From: Paenibacillaceae bacterium
GTDB lineage: Bacteria > Bacillota > Bacilli > Paenibacillales > NBRC-103111
Direction: 5' to 3'
Length of the DNA: 64,000 nt
Assembly (NCBI GenBank): GCA_029256185.1
Contig: JAQSYI010000010.1
Coordinates: 62,001 to 126,000, forward strand
Positions within the stretch are counted from its first letter, which is position 1; each line of letters opens with the position of its first letter. The position numbers and the translations under genes were made by a program. Of the stretch, positions 1-8,189 are shown piece by piece. The notes under the pieces are model-generated. The model made no database searches. It had not been told where the DNA came from and saw only the letters and a program-made list of their open reading frames with translations.

Positions 1-239
1 GCACTTCGGCGGGTGTCCAAGTAAGGTGAGATCGGTATGATGCAGCGGATGATATGCCTTTATTGTAGCGGTTGCAACTGCAAAGGCGAATGTGCATTAT
101 TCGGATTTCTGATGCATTCGTATATTTAATTCTTCGGTGCATTGCATTTACGTGCGCCGGGCACCTTATAAATCCCTTCCCGGCAGCATATGGTGTATAA
201 AGAAGCACGGGATGACCATTCGAGAGGGCGGTGGGATCA
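1..239. other. Left edge, no gene recognised
   Basis: No convincing coding sequence, RNA gene or repeat is visible before the HAD gene. A purine-rich stretch at about 222-236 could supply the ribosome binding site for that gene. Confidence 0.5.
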
Positions 240-998
240 ATGGGCAAGGCCTCCTTCACGGCAGACCGGATTAAGGCGGTTTTCTTCGATATTAATGAAA
301 CGCTGCTGGACCCTGGCAGATCGTTTCATCATGCCTTCAGCCAGGTATGGGAGGATATGTGCGCCAGATGGGACGGGCAGAAACCGGATGCGGCGGAGCT
401 ATGGGAGAGCTATCAGACTCATTGGCGGGCGTGGAAAAATCCGGGAGGCCGGAAAGATTCGTGGGCGGAGAGCCAAAAGCGGAATATGTCCGCTTTGACC
501 GCGGCGGTACGGGAGCATCATCTGAGACTCGGGGAAGGGACATTGCATGGTTTTTTTCAAAAGGTGATGGAGCATCAGGAGAAATCCCCCCTGCTCTATC
601 CGGGGGCAGCGGAGACTCTGGCCGCGCTTTCCCGGACGTATAAATTGGCGATCATCAGCAACGGCATACAGGAGAAACAGACGCGCAAGCTCCGGGCGGC
701 AGGCCAGATTCCGCCGCTCCGCGAGGAACACATGTTCTTCTCCGCCGCGGTAGGCGCACGCAAGCCGGATCCCGTGATTTTCCGTCATGCCCTTGACAAG
801 ATGGGGCTGCGCCCCAATCAAACGGTCATGGTGGGCAACTCCTGGGCCAAGGATGTACTGGGTGCCGTTCATGTGCATATGAATGTGGTCTGGTTCCGTC
901 CCGACCGCAAACAAAAGCACTTCCGGCGAAAGGTCGGAAGTGCCCGCATTCATGTGGTTCAAAGTATGGAGGAGCTTTTGTCGCTATTTGAGACATAG
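240..998 (+). CDS. HAD-superfamily hydrolase
   Basis: A soluble protein of about 252 residues with the haloacid dehalogenase fold. Motif I is FFDINETLLD, with the nucleophile Asp near residue 17 and Asn where many phosphatases have the second Asp. Motif II is IISNG, the motif III Lys lies in GARKPDP, and motif IV is VGNSWAKDV, with Asn in place of one acidic residue. Substitutions at these places occur in dehalogenase-like and poorly characterised HAD branches, so the substrate cannot be named. ATG at 240 follows a GGTGGG stretch; an in-frame GTG at 231 is the alternative start. The 3' end overlaps the end of the convergent GGDEF/EAL gene by 40 bp, so the two transcripts are complementary at their ends. 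Confidence 0.85.
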   Translation: MGKASFTADRIKAVFFDINETLLDPGRSFHHAFSQVWEDMCARWDGQKPDAAELWESYQTHWRAWKNPGGRKDSWAESQKRNMSALTAAVREHHLRLGEGTLHGFFQKVMEHQEKSPLLYPGAAETLAALSRTYKLAIISNGIQEKQTRKLRAAGQIPPLREEHMFFSAAVGARKPDPVIFRHALDKMGLRPNQTVMVGNSWAKDVLGAVHVHMNVVWFRPDRKQKHFRRKVGSARIHVVQSMEELLSLFET

Positions 999-3229
999 TA
1001 AGCAGACGGCGGTTCTTCCAGAAGGGCCTTCATATAGACGCTGCCGTTTTGCGCCTTGGCTTGTTTCTTCAGCACAGCGGCGGCCTGTGAGATGCCTTCC
1101 GGGGTAATGCGTCCTGTACATTGGCATACGACGAGTGACAGGGAAATATGCACACCCTCGCTTGCAACAGGCTTGCCGCTGCGGTCCAACACGGTTCCCC
1201 AATCCTCACCCTCGCAGAACAGCGTCACCCCTTGACGGAATCGTCTGATCATCTCCTCGCACACCCGGTCCGCATCGCTTGCCGCCGTGATGGCGATGAA
1301 ATCATCTCCTCCGATATGCCCGACAAAATCATGAGGATGACCGCAGGCCGCTATGGACTGCTGCAATACATCAGCCGTAAACTGGATGAGTTGATCCCCC
1401 TTCTGGAAGCCGAAACGGTCGTTGTACCATTTGAAGTAGTCCAAATCCGCGTAAATCACCGAGAATGCCCTCGCATCGAATATCCACTTCTTCATCTCCC
1501 GGTTGATCTGGGTATTGCCGGGCAGCCCTGTCAACGGATTAGCCACTCTGGCGGTTTCCATCCGCAGATTGGTAATGGCGTCAAGGATGGTGCGGATGGA
1601 AGCGACACCCATCATCTTATCGCGGGAAGTAATGATGACCAGATCGTACAACTGGTTCTTCTCCCGGGCCATGGCCATTTGGGATACGGATTCGATGGGA
1701 ACGGACTGCTCCACAACAAGCGGGCTGCGGTCCATCAGCTGCTCAATGGGCCTGTTCCAATAAAGGGATATTCCGTATTGTCCGGCCAACTGCTGGAACA
1801 GGCGCTCCCGCATCACGAGGCCGACAGGCTGCTGGCCGTGGACAATAACCGTTCCGGGTATATCCTCATGGTGATTGAAATACTGGGAAATCACCGATAT
1901 GGGAGTGGACACGTCGAAGCTTTCCACTACTGTGGCCAGGTTGCCGATCTGCAGGAAGCTGTCCAGCCCTTGAATCCGGTTGATGCGCTCCACATGGGCG
2001 GCAATATCGTCTTGCAACGGCTGCAATCCGGGGGCAGGACGGCCCAGCAGGAAGCCTTGTCCGTAATGAACGCCCATCTGGGACAGCTTCTTCAGCTCTT
2101 CCCAGCTTTCGATTCCCTCCGCGATAATGCGGATGCTCATCTTGCGGGCGAAGGAGACGAAGGTCTCCAGAATCATTTCCTTCATCTTGTCCTGATGAAT
2201 ATTCATGATCAGAGAACGGTCCACCTTGATGAAATCCGGCTTCAACTCGGCAATAGCCTGGAGGGAGGAATAACCCGCACCCGCATCATCGATAGCGATC
2301 TGATAGCCCTGGTTGCGGTAATGCTGGAGGATCCGCTTGGCGGTGGCAAAATCCTCGATGGAGCTCCGTTCGGTCAGCTCCAACACGACATTATGGGGAC
2401 TGATGCCGCATCTCTTGAGCGCTTGAAGCGTAATTCCCGGAGCAAACTGGGGATCATTGATCACCTGGGCCGGGATATTAATGAACACCCGCTGTTCCTT
2501 CTGCAGGGAATGGCAGCCTTCGATGGCCTTCTCCCGGGCCAACCGGTCCAGCGCATACAACTCCCCATGGGCTTCCGCATAGCCGAAAAGAGCCAGGGGA
2601 GACTGGAATTCACTATCCCGCGGCCCGCGGGTCAATGCCTCGAAGCCGAAGACAGAGGCGTCCCGCAAGGACACGATGGGCTGGTAGACAGATGTAATAT
2701 TGTGTGTGGAAATAATCGAGAGAAATTCTTCGCGCTTGGAGAGATCCTCCTCCAGTGTCGCAGGGAGATGAATGCTGCGGATGGAGCGTTTCACCGCCGA
2801 ATAAATCATCTGCTCCAGTTGCGCAGCAGACCCGCCGTTGCCGCCGGCTAGCAGACAGCAGCCTGCATATGCGGACAGAGAGGTGCTCCCTCCCGCTTCC
2901 TGCAGCCCTTCCTCCAGCCTGCGCTTCACCAGGCAGGTCAGCTCCTTCAGCCGGGATCTTCCGAGCACAGGGTCCTGTTGCCCGAAGCCGGCAAACACAA
3001 TCCAGTCATCCCCTAAGCTCTCCACACCGATTACATCCGTCCGGCTTAGCAATAAATCCTGCAGAACCTGACCCGTTATACCCACAATCCGGTCGCAGAA
3101 CGCTCTGCCCATTGACAGCTCCAACCCTGCGTATTCCACCGTATCCACATAAATAATCCCTGCACTACCGTCCAGCAGCTGCTGCTTCAGCCTCTGGGCA
3201 AGCTCCGGGCGTCCCGTTAAGCTAATCAT
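959..3229 (-). CDS. EAL-CBS-GGDEF cyclic-di-GMP signalling protein
   Basis: A 756-residue cytoplasmic protein with no clear membrane segment. Residues 1-170 look like a degenerate GGDEF-type fold. An EAL phosphodiesterase domain (about 175-425) follows, with FEALTRG, DDAGAGYSS, the Lys in FIKVDRS, AEGIES and YGQGFLLGRP; the main catalytic residues appear to be present. A CBS pair comes next (about 435-560), then a C-terminal GGDEF domain (about 565-740) with the active-site form HIGGDDFIAI. It may therefore both make and degrade c-di-GMP, with CBS domains sensing a nucleotide; that balance is inference. The start ATG lies just downstream of a hairpin repeat (3259-3301). Its 3' end overlaps the HAD gene. 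Confidence 0.9.
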   Translation of the reverse strand: MISLTGRPELAQRLKQQLLDGSAGIIYVDTVEYAGLELSMGRAFCDRIVGITGQVLQDLLLSRTDVIGVESLGDDWIVFAGFGQQDPVLGRSRLKELTCLVKRRLEEGLQEAGGSTSLSAYAGCCLLAGGNGGSAAQLEQMIYSAVKRSIRSIHLPATLEEDLSKREEFLSIISTHNITSVYQPIVSLRDASVFGFEALTRGPRDSEFQSPLALFGYAEAHGELYALDRLAREKAIEGCHSLQKEQRVFINIPAQVINDPQFAPGITLQALKRCGISPHNVVLELTERSSIEDFATAKRILQHYRNQGYQIAIDDAGAGYSSLQAIAELKPDFIKVDRSLIMNIHQDKMKEMILETFVSFARKMSIRIIAEGIESWEELKKLSQMGVHYGQGFLLGRPAPGLQPLQDDIAAHVERINRIQGLDSFLQIGNLATVVESFDVSTPISVISQYFNHHEDIPGTVIVHGQQPVGLVMRERLFQQLAGQYGISLYWNRPIEQLMDRSPLVVEQSVPIESVSQMAMAREKNQLYDLVIITSRDKMMGVASIRTILDAITNLRMETARVANPLTGLPGNTQINREMKKWIFDARAFSVIYADLDYFKWYNDRFGFQKGDQLIQFTADVLQQSIAACGHPHDFVGHIGGDDFIAITAASDADRVCEEMIRRFRQGVTLFCEGEDWGTVLDRSGKPVASEGVHISLSLVVCQCTGRITPEGISQAAAVLKKQAKAQNGSVYMKALLEEPPSAYYVSNSDKSSSIL

Positions 3230-3258
3230 TATGATCCCTCACCAAGCCCTGCCGTATG

Positions 3259-3301
3259 TAAAAACAATCCCCCAAATGAAAATGCCGCAATCGGCATTTG
3301 C
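3259..3301 (-). repeat. Short copy of the two-hairpin intergenic repeat
   Basis: On the minus strand an 8-bp stem (AAATGCCG / CGGCATTT, loop ATTG) is followed by TTTGGGGGATTGTTTTT. The same parts occur in longer copies at 11719-11816 and 33070-33163; here the second hairpin is missing. It lies about 30 bp upstream of the GGDEF/EAL start and downstream of phoU, so it might also end phoU transcripts. The rest of the gap (3302-3403) shows nothing clear. Confidence 0.5.
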
Positions 3302-3403
3302 GCAAAAAAATCATTTGTTATCCGCCCCAATTGTAGCAAAGCACAATTAAGGCAGTATTAACAAATGATTAATTTCATGTGAAGATATTTGACGAAAATC
3401 CTC

Positions 3404-4063
3404 TTATTTATTCAGATCCTTGCGCTTGCCCGTAACCATGAAGATGATGCCTTCCCCGATATTGGTGGCATGATCGGCCACTCTCTCCAGGAAGTGCGCT
3501 GCCATCAGCAGTTGAATCAGCTGCTTATTGCGCAACGGCTCCGTTCCCAGCATTCCCACTACCTCATTGACTACCGAACTGTAGATCCGGTCCACTTCAT
3601 CATCAAGCTCCGCCATATAAGCCGCGCGGTTTACGTTGCCCTCTGTATAAGCAAGCAGGCACTCCTGCAGCATCTTGTTGCACAGTTCGGCCATCAGGGG
3701 CAGATCCTCCAGGGGCTTCACCAGCTCCTCCCCTACCAGCCGCTTGGTAATCCGGGCGATATCCACCGCATGATCGGCAATCCGCTCCAGATCCACTGCC
3801 ATCTTGCTGGCCATGCTGATAATCCGCAGATCACCGGCCATAGGCTGTTGCAAGGCGATGAGACGCAGACAGCGGTCCTCAATATCCAGCATCATGTTGT
3901 CGAGCAGATCATCTTCTTCAATGACCTTCTCCGCAGTAAGCACATCCATGTTCTTCAGGGAATTTACCGCAATATAGATTTGCTTCTCCACATATTTGCC
4001 CATGTGCATGAGCTCATCTTGCATGGCTTTCAATGTCTGATGATAATTTGACCGTGTGTCCAC
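3404..4063 (-). CDS. phoU: Phosphate transport regulator PhoU
   Basis: A 219-residue all-helical protein made of two repeated three-helix PhoU domains, with the conserved metal-binding type segments ERIADHAVDI (first repeat) and ERVADHATNI (second repeat). PhoU proteins link the Pst transporter to the PhoR kinase and dampen phosphate uptake and Pho signalling when phosphate is plentiful. The start is GTG, preceded by GGTGGAAGG. It is the last gene of the pstC-pstA-pstB-phoU unit, 22 bp after pstB. The length is normal for the family. Confidence 0.95.
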   Translation of the reverse strand: MDTRSNYHQTLKAMQDELMHMGKYVEKQIYIAVNSLKNMDVLTAEKVIEEDDLLDNMMLDIEDRCLRLIALQQPMAGDLRIISMASKMAVDLERIADHAVDIARITKRLVGEELVKPLEDLPLMAELCNKMLQECLLAYTEGNVNRAAYMAELDDEVDRIYSSVVNEVVGMLGTEPLRNKQLIQLLMAAHFLERVADHATNIGEGIIFMVTGKRKDLNK

Positions 4064-4085
4064 GTACCTTCCACCCCCATAAATA

Positions 4086-4841
4086 TTAGCCGAACCGGCC
4101 GGTAATGTAGTCTTCTGTGCGCTGGTCTTTCGGTGTTGTAAAGATCCGGTCGGTCTTATCTGTCTCCACCATAATGCCGTTCAAGAAGAACGAGGTATCA
4201 TCGGAAATCCGCGCCGCTTGCTGCATGTTATGAGTCACGATAATAATGGTATACCACTTCTTCAAGGTCTGGGATAATTCCTCCACCTTCAAGGTGGAGA
4301 TCGGGTCCAGGGCGGAGGTGGGTTCGTCCATCAGCAGCACATCCGGCTCCACCGCCAGCAGTCTTGCAATGCACAGACGCTGCTGCTGTCCGCCGGACAG
4401 ACCAAGCGCGGACTTATTCAGCCGGTCATGCACTTCATCCCAGAGAGCCGCCTGCTTTAAGCTTTTCTCCACTATCTCGTCTAATACGCTCTTCTTCTTC
4501 ATGCCGTGAATCCGCGGCCCATAAGCGATATTATCGTAGATGCTCATAGGGAAGGGATTGGGACGCTGGAATACCATTCCCACCTTCTTGCGGAGACTGA
4601 CCACATCGGTGCCATGCTCATTGATATTGCGCCCTTCCACGTTCACTTCGCCGGTGATCCGCACATTGTCGATCAGATCGTTCATGCGGTTGAGCGTGCG
4701 CAGGAAGGTGGACTTGCCGCAGCCCGAAGGACCGATCAGCGCGTGAATCGTATTGCTCTCAATATCCAGATTGATATCATGCAGGGCATGGTTGTCGCCA
4801 TAATATAGGTTTAGGTTGCGGACGGATATTTTATGCTCCAT
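4086..4841 (-). CDS. pstB: Phosphate ABC transporter ATP-binding protein PstB
   Basis: A 251-residue ABC ATPase that powers phosphate import through PstC and PstA. Walker [10 protein letters not shown] is at residues 37-45, the signature is LSGGQQQR, Walker B is [12 protein letters not shown], and the switch His is in IIVTHN. The Tyr-rich start ([11 protein letters not shown]) and [12 protein letters not shown] are typical of PstB. It sits 6 bp after pstA and 22 bp before phoU, so the genes are almost certainly co-transcribed. Confidence 0.97.
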   Translation of the reverse strand: MEHKISVRNLNLYYGDNHALHDINLDIESNTIHALIGPSGCGKSTFLRTLNRMNDLIDNVRITGEVNVEGRNINEHGTDVVSLRKKVGMVFQRPNPFPMSIYDNIAYGPRIHGMKKKSVLDEIVEKSLKQAALWDEVHDRLNKSALGLSGGQQQRLCIARLLAVEPDVLLMDEPTSALDPISTLKVEELSQTLKKWYTIIIVTHNMQQAARISDDTSFFLNGIMVETDKTDRIFTTPKDQRTEDYITGRFG

Positions 4842-4847
4842 ATGGTG

Positions 4848-5726
4848 TTATTTCCCTCCGGTAAATTTTTTGGATATGATCCGGCTCGGCACAGCGATCA
4901 GCAGATTGAAGGCCAGCACTACCAATACCAGCAGCGCGGCGCTGCCCTGGGCGATTTCCTTGGCATCAGGCACCAGCGAGGAAGCCTGCACGTACCACAG
5001 ATGCACCGACAGCGTCTCCCCCATGGCCATCAGGTCGAATTCCGGGAAATTTCTGGCTACCGATACGCCTGCCGTGTAGATCAGAATCGCCGATTCACCC
5101 AACGCCCGTCCGGATACCAGCGTAATGCCGGTAATCAGAGTCGGGAGTGCCGCGGGCAGCATGACCTTGCGGATGGCCTGCCAGCGGGTGGAGCCCAGGG
5201 CCAGGGATGCTTCCCAATAAGATTCGGGCACGGCGCGCAACGCTTCCTCCGTGTTGCGGACCAGCACGGGCAGATTGAGCAGAGCCAGCGTCAGCGCACC
5301 GGCGATGATCGAGAATCTGAACTCCAGCCAAGTTACGAATACCAGAGCGCCGAACAGACCGAATACAATGGACGGCACGGAGGACAGCGCCTCGACCGAG
5401 ATGCGGATCATGTCGGTGAACCGGTTCTTCTTCGCATATACGGCCAGATAGATGCCTGCGCCGAAGCCGATAGGCAGCGACACGGCCATAGACAGGAACA
5501 GGATATAGAAGGAGTTGAAGAGCATCGGTCCCACCCCGCCGCCTGCACGAACCTCGCTAGGCTTGCCGAAGATGAAGCTTGGCGTCAGATGACGGAGGCC
5601 GGGACCCAATATTTTATACAGGAACCACGCCAGAATGATGATAATAAGGAAGCCGATCCCCCACAGGACCACGGTGGCCAGCTTGTCGAATTGTTTGTTT
5701 CTTTTTGCCGTGTTGCTTGCACTCAC
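4848..5726 (-). CDS. pstA: Phosphate ABC transporter permease PstA
   Basis: A 292-residue inner-membrane permease with about six membrane segments, forming the phosphate channel with PstC. The ABC-coupling EAA-type loop is seen as EASLALGSTRWQAIRKVMLP. The start is GTG in the overlap GTGA with the pstC stop codon (4 bp overlap), which points to translational coupling; a purine-rich GGAGTGAGG lies upstream. Length and topology are normal for PstA. Confidence 0.96.
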   Translation of the reverse strand: MSASNTAKRNKQFDKLATVVLWGIGFLIIIILAWFLYKILGPGLRHLTPSFIFGKPSEVRAGGGVGPMLFNSFYILFLSMAVSLPIGFGAGIYLAVYAKKNRFTDMIRISVEALSSVPSIVFGLFGALVFVTWLEFRFSIIAGALTLALLNLPVLVRNTEEALRAVPESYWEASLALGSTRWQAIRKVMLPAALPTLITGITLVSGRALGESAILIYTAGVSVARNFPEFDLMAMGETLSVHLWYVQASSLVPDAKEIAQGSAALLVLVVLAFNLLIAVPSRIISKKFTGGK

Positions 5727-6658
5727 TTGACCTCACTCCTTTTGGCCAGGATACGGATGCACAGAATGAGTGCAAGGGAAATCAGAAGCAGCACCAGGGC
5801 CATCAAATACAAGGCGTTATTCCAGGCTGTTCCGTAAAAAGTGGAAGGCATGTCCTTGACAATCGCCGTGGTCAGCACCGTTGTGGAATCCAGCAGCGAC
5901 TTGGGCATCTGGGGGGAGTTGCCGATTACCATGAACACCGCCATGGTCTCGCCGATGGCGCGGCCCATTCCCAGAATAACAGCGGTAAGAATACCCGGCC
6001 GCGAAGCAGGAAGCAGCACCTTCCAGACGGTCTGCCAGCGGGTGGCGCCCAAGGCTAGAGAGGCTTCTTCGAGACGAATGGGCAAGGAACGGATAGCGTC
6101 CTCGGAGATGGACAATATGGTAGGCAGGATCATGACCGCCAGGATAATGGCCGCAGGCAGAATCCCGTAGCCGATGGTGCTGGGAAACAGCTTGTGCAAA
6201 AAAGGAACGATAACCGTCATGCCGATCAGCCCGTAAACTACAGAAGGAATACCGACAAACAAATCCGTGGTGGGCCGCAGAATCTCACGCATCCACGGCG
6301 GGGCGATCTTGGCCATGAAGATAGCTCCCCCCAGTGCAAGCGGCAAAGACATGATTACCGAGAGAAGCGTCAGAACCAACGTACTGAACAGAAAAGGGAA
6401 TGCGCCAAATTTCTCGGAGCTTGGCGTCCAGTCCGTCGAGAAGAAGAAGGACCAGATGGATACTTCCTTAAAGGTTTGCAAGCCCTGATATCCCACAAAC
6501 AGGATCAGAGTGAAGATGATCACGGAAACAATGATGGCGCTCGTAATGAAAATCCACCGCATCAGAGAATCCTGACCATGCTGCAGCTTCACCCAGCCCG
6601 CCGAAGTTTTTAGTTTTTTTTCTCTGGTCGCTGGTAGTTGTTCCGTTGCCGTTGACAA
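5723..6658 (-). CDS. pstC: Phosphate ABC transporter permease PstC
   Basis: A permease of about 311 residues, partner of PstA. The coupling loop is EASLALGATRWQTVWKVLLP. The start chosen is TTG at 6658 because a perfect AAGGAGGT lies a few bases upstream; an upstream in-frame ATG at 6691 would place that ribosome binding site inside the gene. A PHO box at 6744-6782 and a terminator after pstS separate it from pstS. pstCAB-phoU can therefore be transcribed from its own PhoP-controlled promoter as well as by read-through. Confidence 0.95.
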   Translation of the reverse strand: MSTATEQLPATREKKLKTSAGWVKLQHGQDSLMRWIFITSAIIVSVIIFTLILFVGYQGLQTFKEVSIWSFFFSTDWTPSSEKFGAFPFLFSTLVLTLLSVIMSLPLALGGAIFMAKIAPPWMREILRPTTDLFVGIPSVVYGLIGMTVIVPFLHKLFPSTIGYGILPAAIILAVMILPTILSISEDAIRSLPIRLEEASLALGATRWQTVWKVLLPASRPGILTAVILGMGRAIGETMAVFMVIGNSPQMPKSLLDSTTVLTTAIVKDMPSTFYGTAWNNALYLMALVLLLISLALILCIRILAKRSEVK

Positions 6659-6743
6659 CGTGATGACCTCCTTCACATGATAGCTGTACATTTTGGAGCG
6701 ACGAGGCTTGATTCACTCTGCTTCGTTCAGTTTAAATCACCAT

Positions 6744-6782
6744 TGTTCGAAGGCTGTTAATGATTTGTAAACGCTGTGTAAA
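6744..6782 (-). promoter_or_regulatory. PHO box upstream of pstC
   Basis: On the minus strand four hexamers TTTACA, TTTACA, TTAACA and CGAACA are spaced exactly 11 bp apart (6-bp repeat plus 5-bp spacer). This matches the known PhoP-binding pattern of Bacillus. It lies about 90 bp upstream of the pstC start. Confidence 0.85.
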
Positions 6783-6830
6783 CATTTGACGGGAAAACGA
6801 AAACGAAAATTTTTTGCCTGATCTGATATG

Positions 6831-6862
6831 TAAAAAAACCGGCAGCCGAAGCCGCCAGTTTT
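6831..6862 (-). terminator. Intrinsic terminator after pstS
   Basis: On the minus strand CTGGCGGC, a TTCG tetraloop and GCTGCCGG form an 8-bp stem containing two G-T wobble pairs, followed by seven T. It lies about 25 bp past the pstS stop codon. Confidence 0.85.
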
Positions 6863-6888
6863 TTTAGTCTATTTTTGTTAGAAATTAA

Positions 6889-7827
6889 TTATTTGTTCAG
6901 CAGGGTAGCAGGCAGGAAGCCCAGTTCTTCAACCTTGGACTTGGTTTTGCCGGCTGCAGGCTTTTGGTATTCATCGCCCATGATGTAGTCCAGGAATGCC
7001 TTGGTGGCACCGGTAGGCGCGCCCTTGGTATACATATGCTCTTGGCCAAACAGCGGATAGGTGCCGTTCTTGATGGTTTCGGCAGAGAAAGCCACACCTT
7101 CAAATTTCAGAGCCTTCAGAGAGTTGTCGATGTAAGGAGTATCGATGTAACCGATAGCGCCGGTTGTTGTAGCTACGGAAGTCTTCATTGCACCGGATTC
7201 GGCTTGGGTAATACCGTCTTTGGTGAATTGAGTGGTGCCCAGTACAATTTGTTGCACCAGCTTGCGGGAGCCGGAGGAATCAGGACGGTGAACTACTGTG
7301 ATCTTCAGATCGTTGCCGCCTACATCCTTCCAGTTGGTAATCTTACCGGACAGGATGTCGATAGCTTGTTGCTTAGTCAGGTTATCCACCTTCACATCGT
7401 TGTTAACGATCAGTGCAAACGGAGCGATACAGACAATATGGTCCACCAGACCTTTGTCCTTGTATTCGTCGCCTGCAGCCACGTCGGAGTTACCGATGTT
7501 GGAAGTACCGTCAGCCACGTTCTTCAGGCCTGTGCCGGAACCGCCGCCGGTTACGTTGATTGTTACCTTGGCGTTCTTCGCCATGAAATCTTCTGCTGCT
7601 GCTTTAACCAAAGGAAGCAAAGCGCTGGAGCCTGATGCTGTTACAGTACCTTCTACTGAAGGTGCAGCGGAAGGTGAAGGCGCTGTGGAAGCCGCGGCAG
7701 TTGCTGCAGTGCTTGCTGTCGGACTTGCGCCGGCATCGGAACCATTCTCTTCTTTGTCACCGCATGCGGCAAGAACCCCAACCATCATAATTGTAGCAAG
7801 AATGAGACTTAACAGCTTTTTCGACAT
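6889..7827 (-). CDS. pstS: Phosphate-binding lipoprotein PstS
   Basis: A lipoprotein of about 312 residues that captures phosphate outside the membrane and delivers it to PstCAB. MSKKLLSLILATIMMVG leads to the lipobox VLAAC, followed by an Ala/Ser/Pro-rich linker (about residues 25-55). The binding fold has VTASGSSALLPL and GGGSGTG phosphate-binding loops and HRPDSSGSR. ATG at 7827 is chosen because it starts exactly at the signal peptide and follows GGGAGGA; the longer in-frame ORF would run into the PHO box. It is transcribed first, probably as a strong single-gene message because a terminator follows. Confidence 0.96.
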   Translation of the reverse strand: MSKKLLSLILATIMMVGVLAACGDKEENGSDAGASPTASTAATAAASTAPSPSAAPSVEGTVTASGSSALLPLVKAAAEDFMAKNAKVTINVTGGGSGTGLKNVADGTSNIGNSDVAAGDEYKDKGLVDHIVCIAPFALIVNNDVKVDNLTKQQAIDILSGKITNWKDVGGNDLKITVVHRPDSSGSRKLVQQIVLGTTQFTKDGITQAESGAMKTSVATTTGAIGYIDTPYIDNSLKALKFEGVAFSAETIKNGTYPLFGQEHMYTKGAPTGATKAFLDYIMGDEYQKPAAGKTKSKVEELGFLPATLLNK

Positions 7828-7881
7828 TTTAAGTATGTCCTCCCTCGTGTTTTTCTTTCCTAACACATCGTAACAAGCAAT

Positions 7882-7920
7882 TGTTAAGCCCAAACCCTAG
7901 ATTCGTAAACGCAGTGTAAA
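7882..7920 (-). promoter_or_regulatory. PHO box upstream of pstS
   Basis: On the minus strand the hexamers TTTACA, TTTACG, AGGGTT and TTAACA are spaced 11 bp apart; the third is a poor match. A possible -10 (TACGAT at 7872-7867) lies 9 bp further on. The box lies about 55 bp upstream of the start codon. Confidence 0.85.
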
Positions 7921-8189
7921 AGATTCGCGGCAGAACATATGATCCATAATTCTCAGGTAACAGAGAGCAGCAGACACAGTCAGGGCTTGCGAAGGAGCCT
8001 TACAGGACCGGAATCCGGCGGAAAAATAGGCCGTTAGCCCTCCGGCATCAGAAAAAATTCGTCAAAATGGTGACTTTTTCCCATGGGCGAAACCTGTTTT
8101 ACGCAAGATTAACAATCCTGTGCGTCTGCGTTGATACAACTCTTCTATAGTAAGGTTAGAAATGACTAACGCGGGGAGGAACCTTACAC

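Noticed and set aside
1148..2851. 567-codon plus-strand ORF
   Set aside because: It lies opposite the GGDEF/EAL gene, whose motifs are clear; it has no ribosome binding site or recognisable motif.
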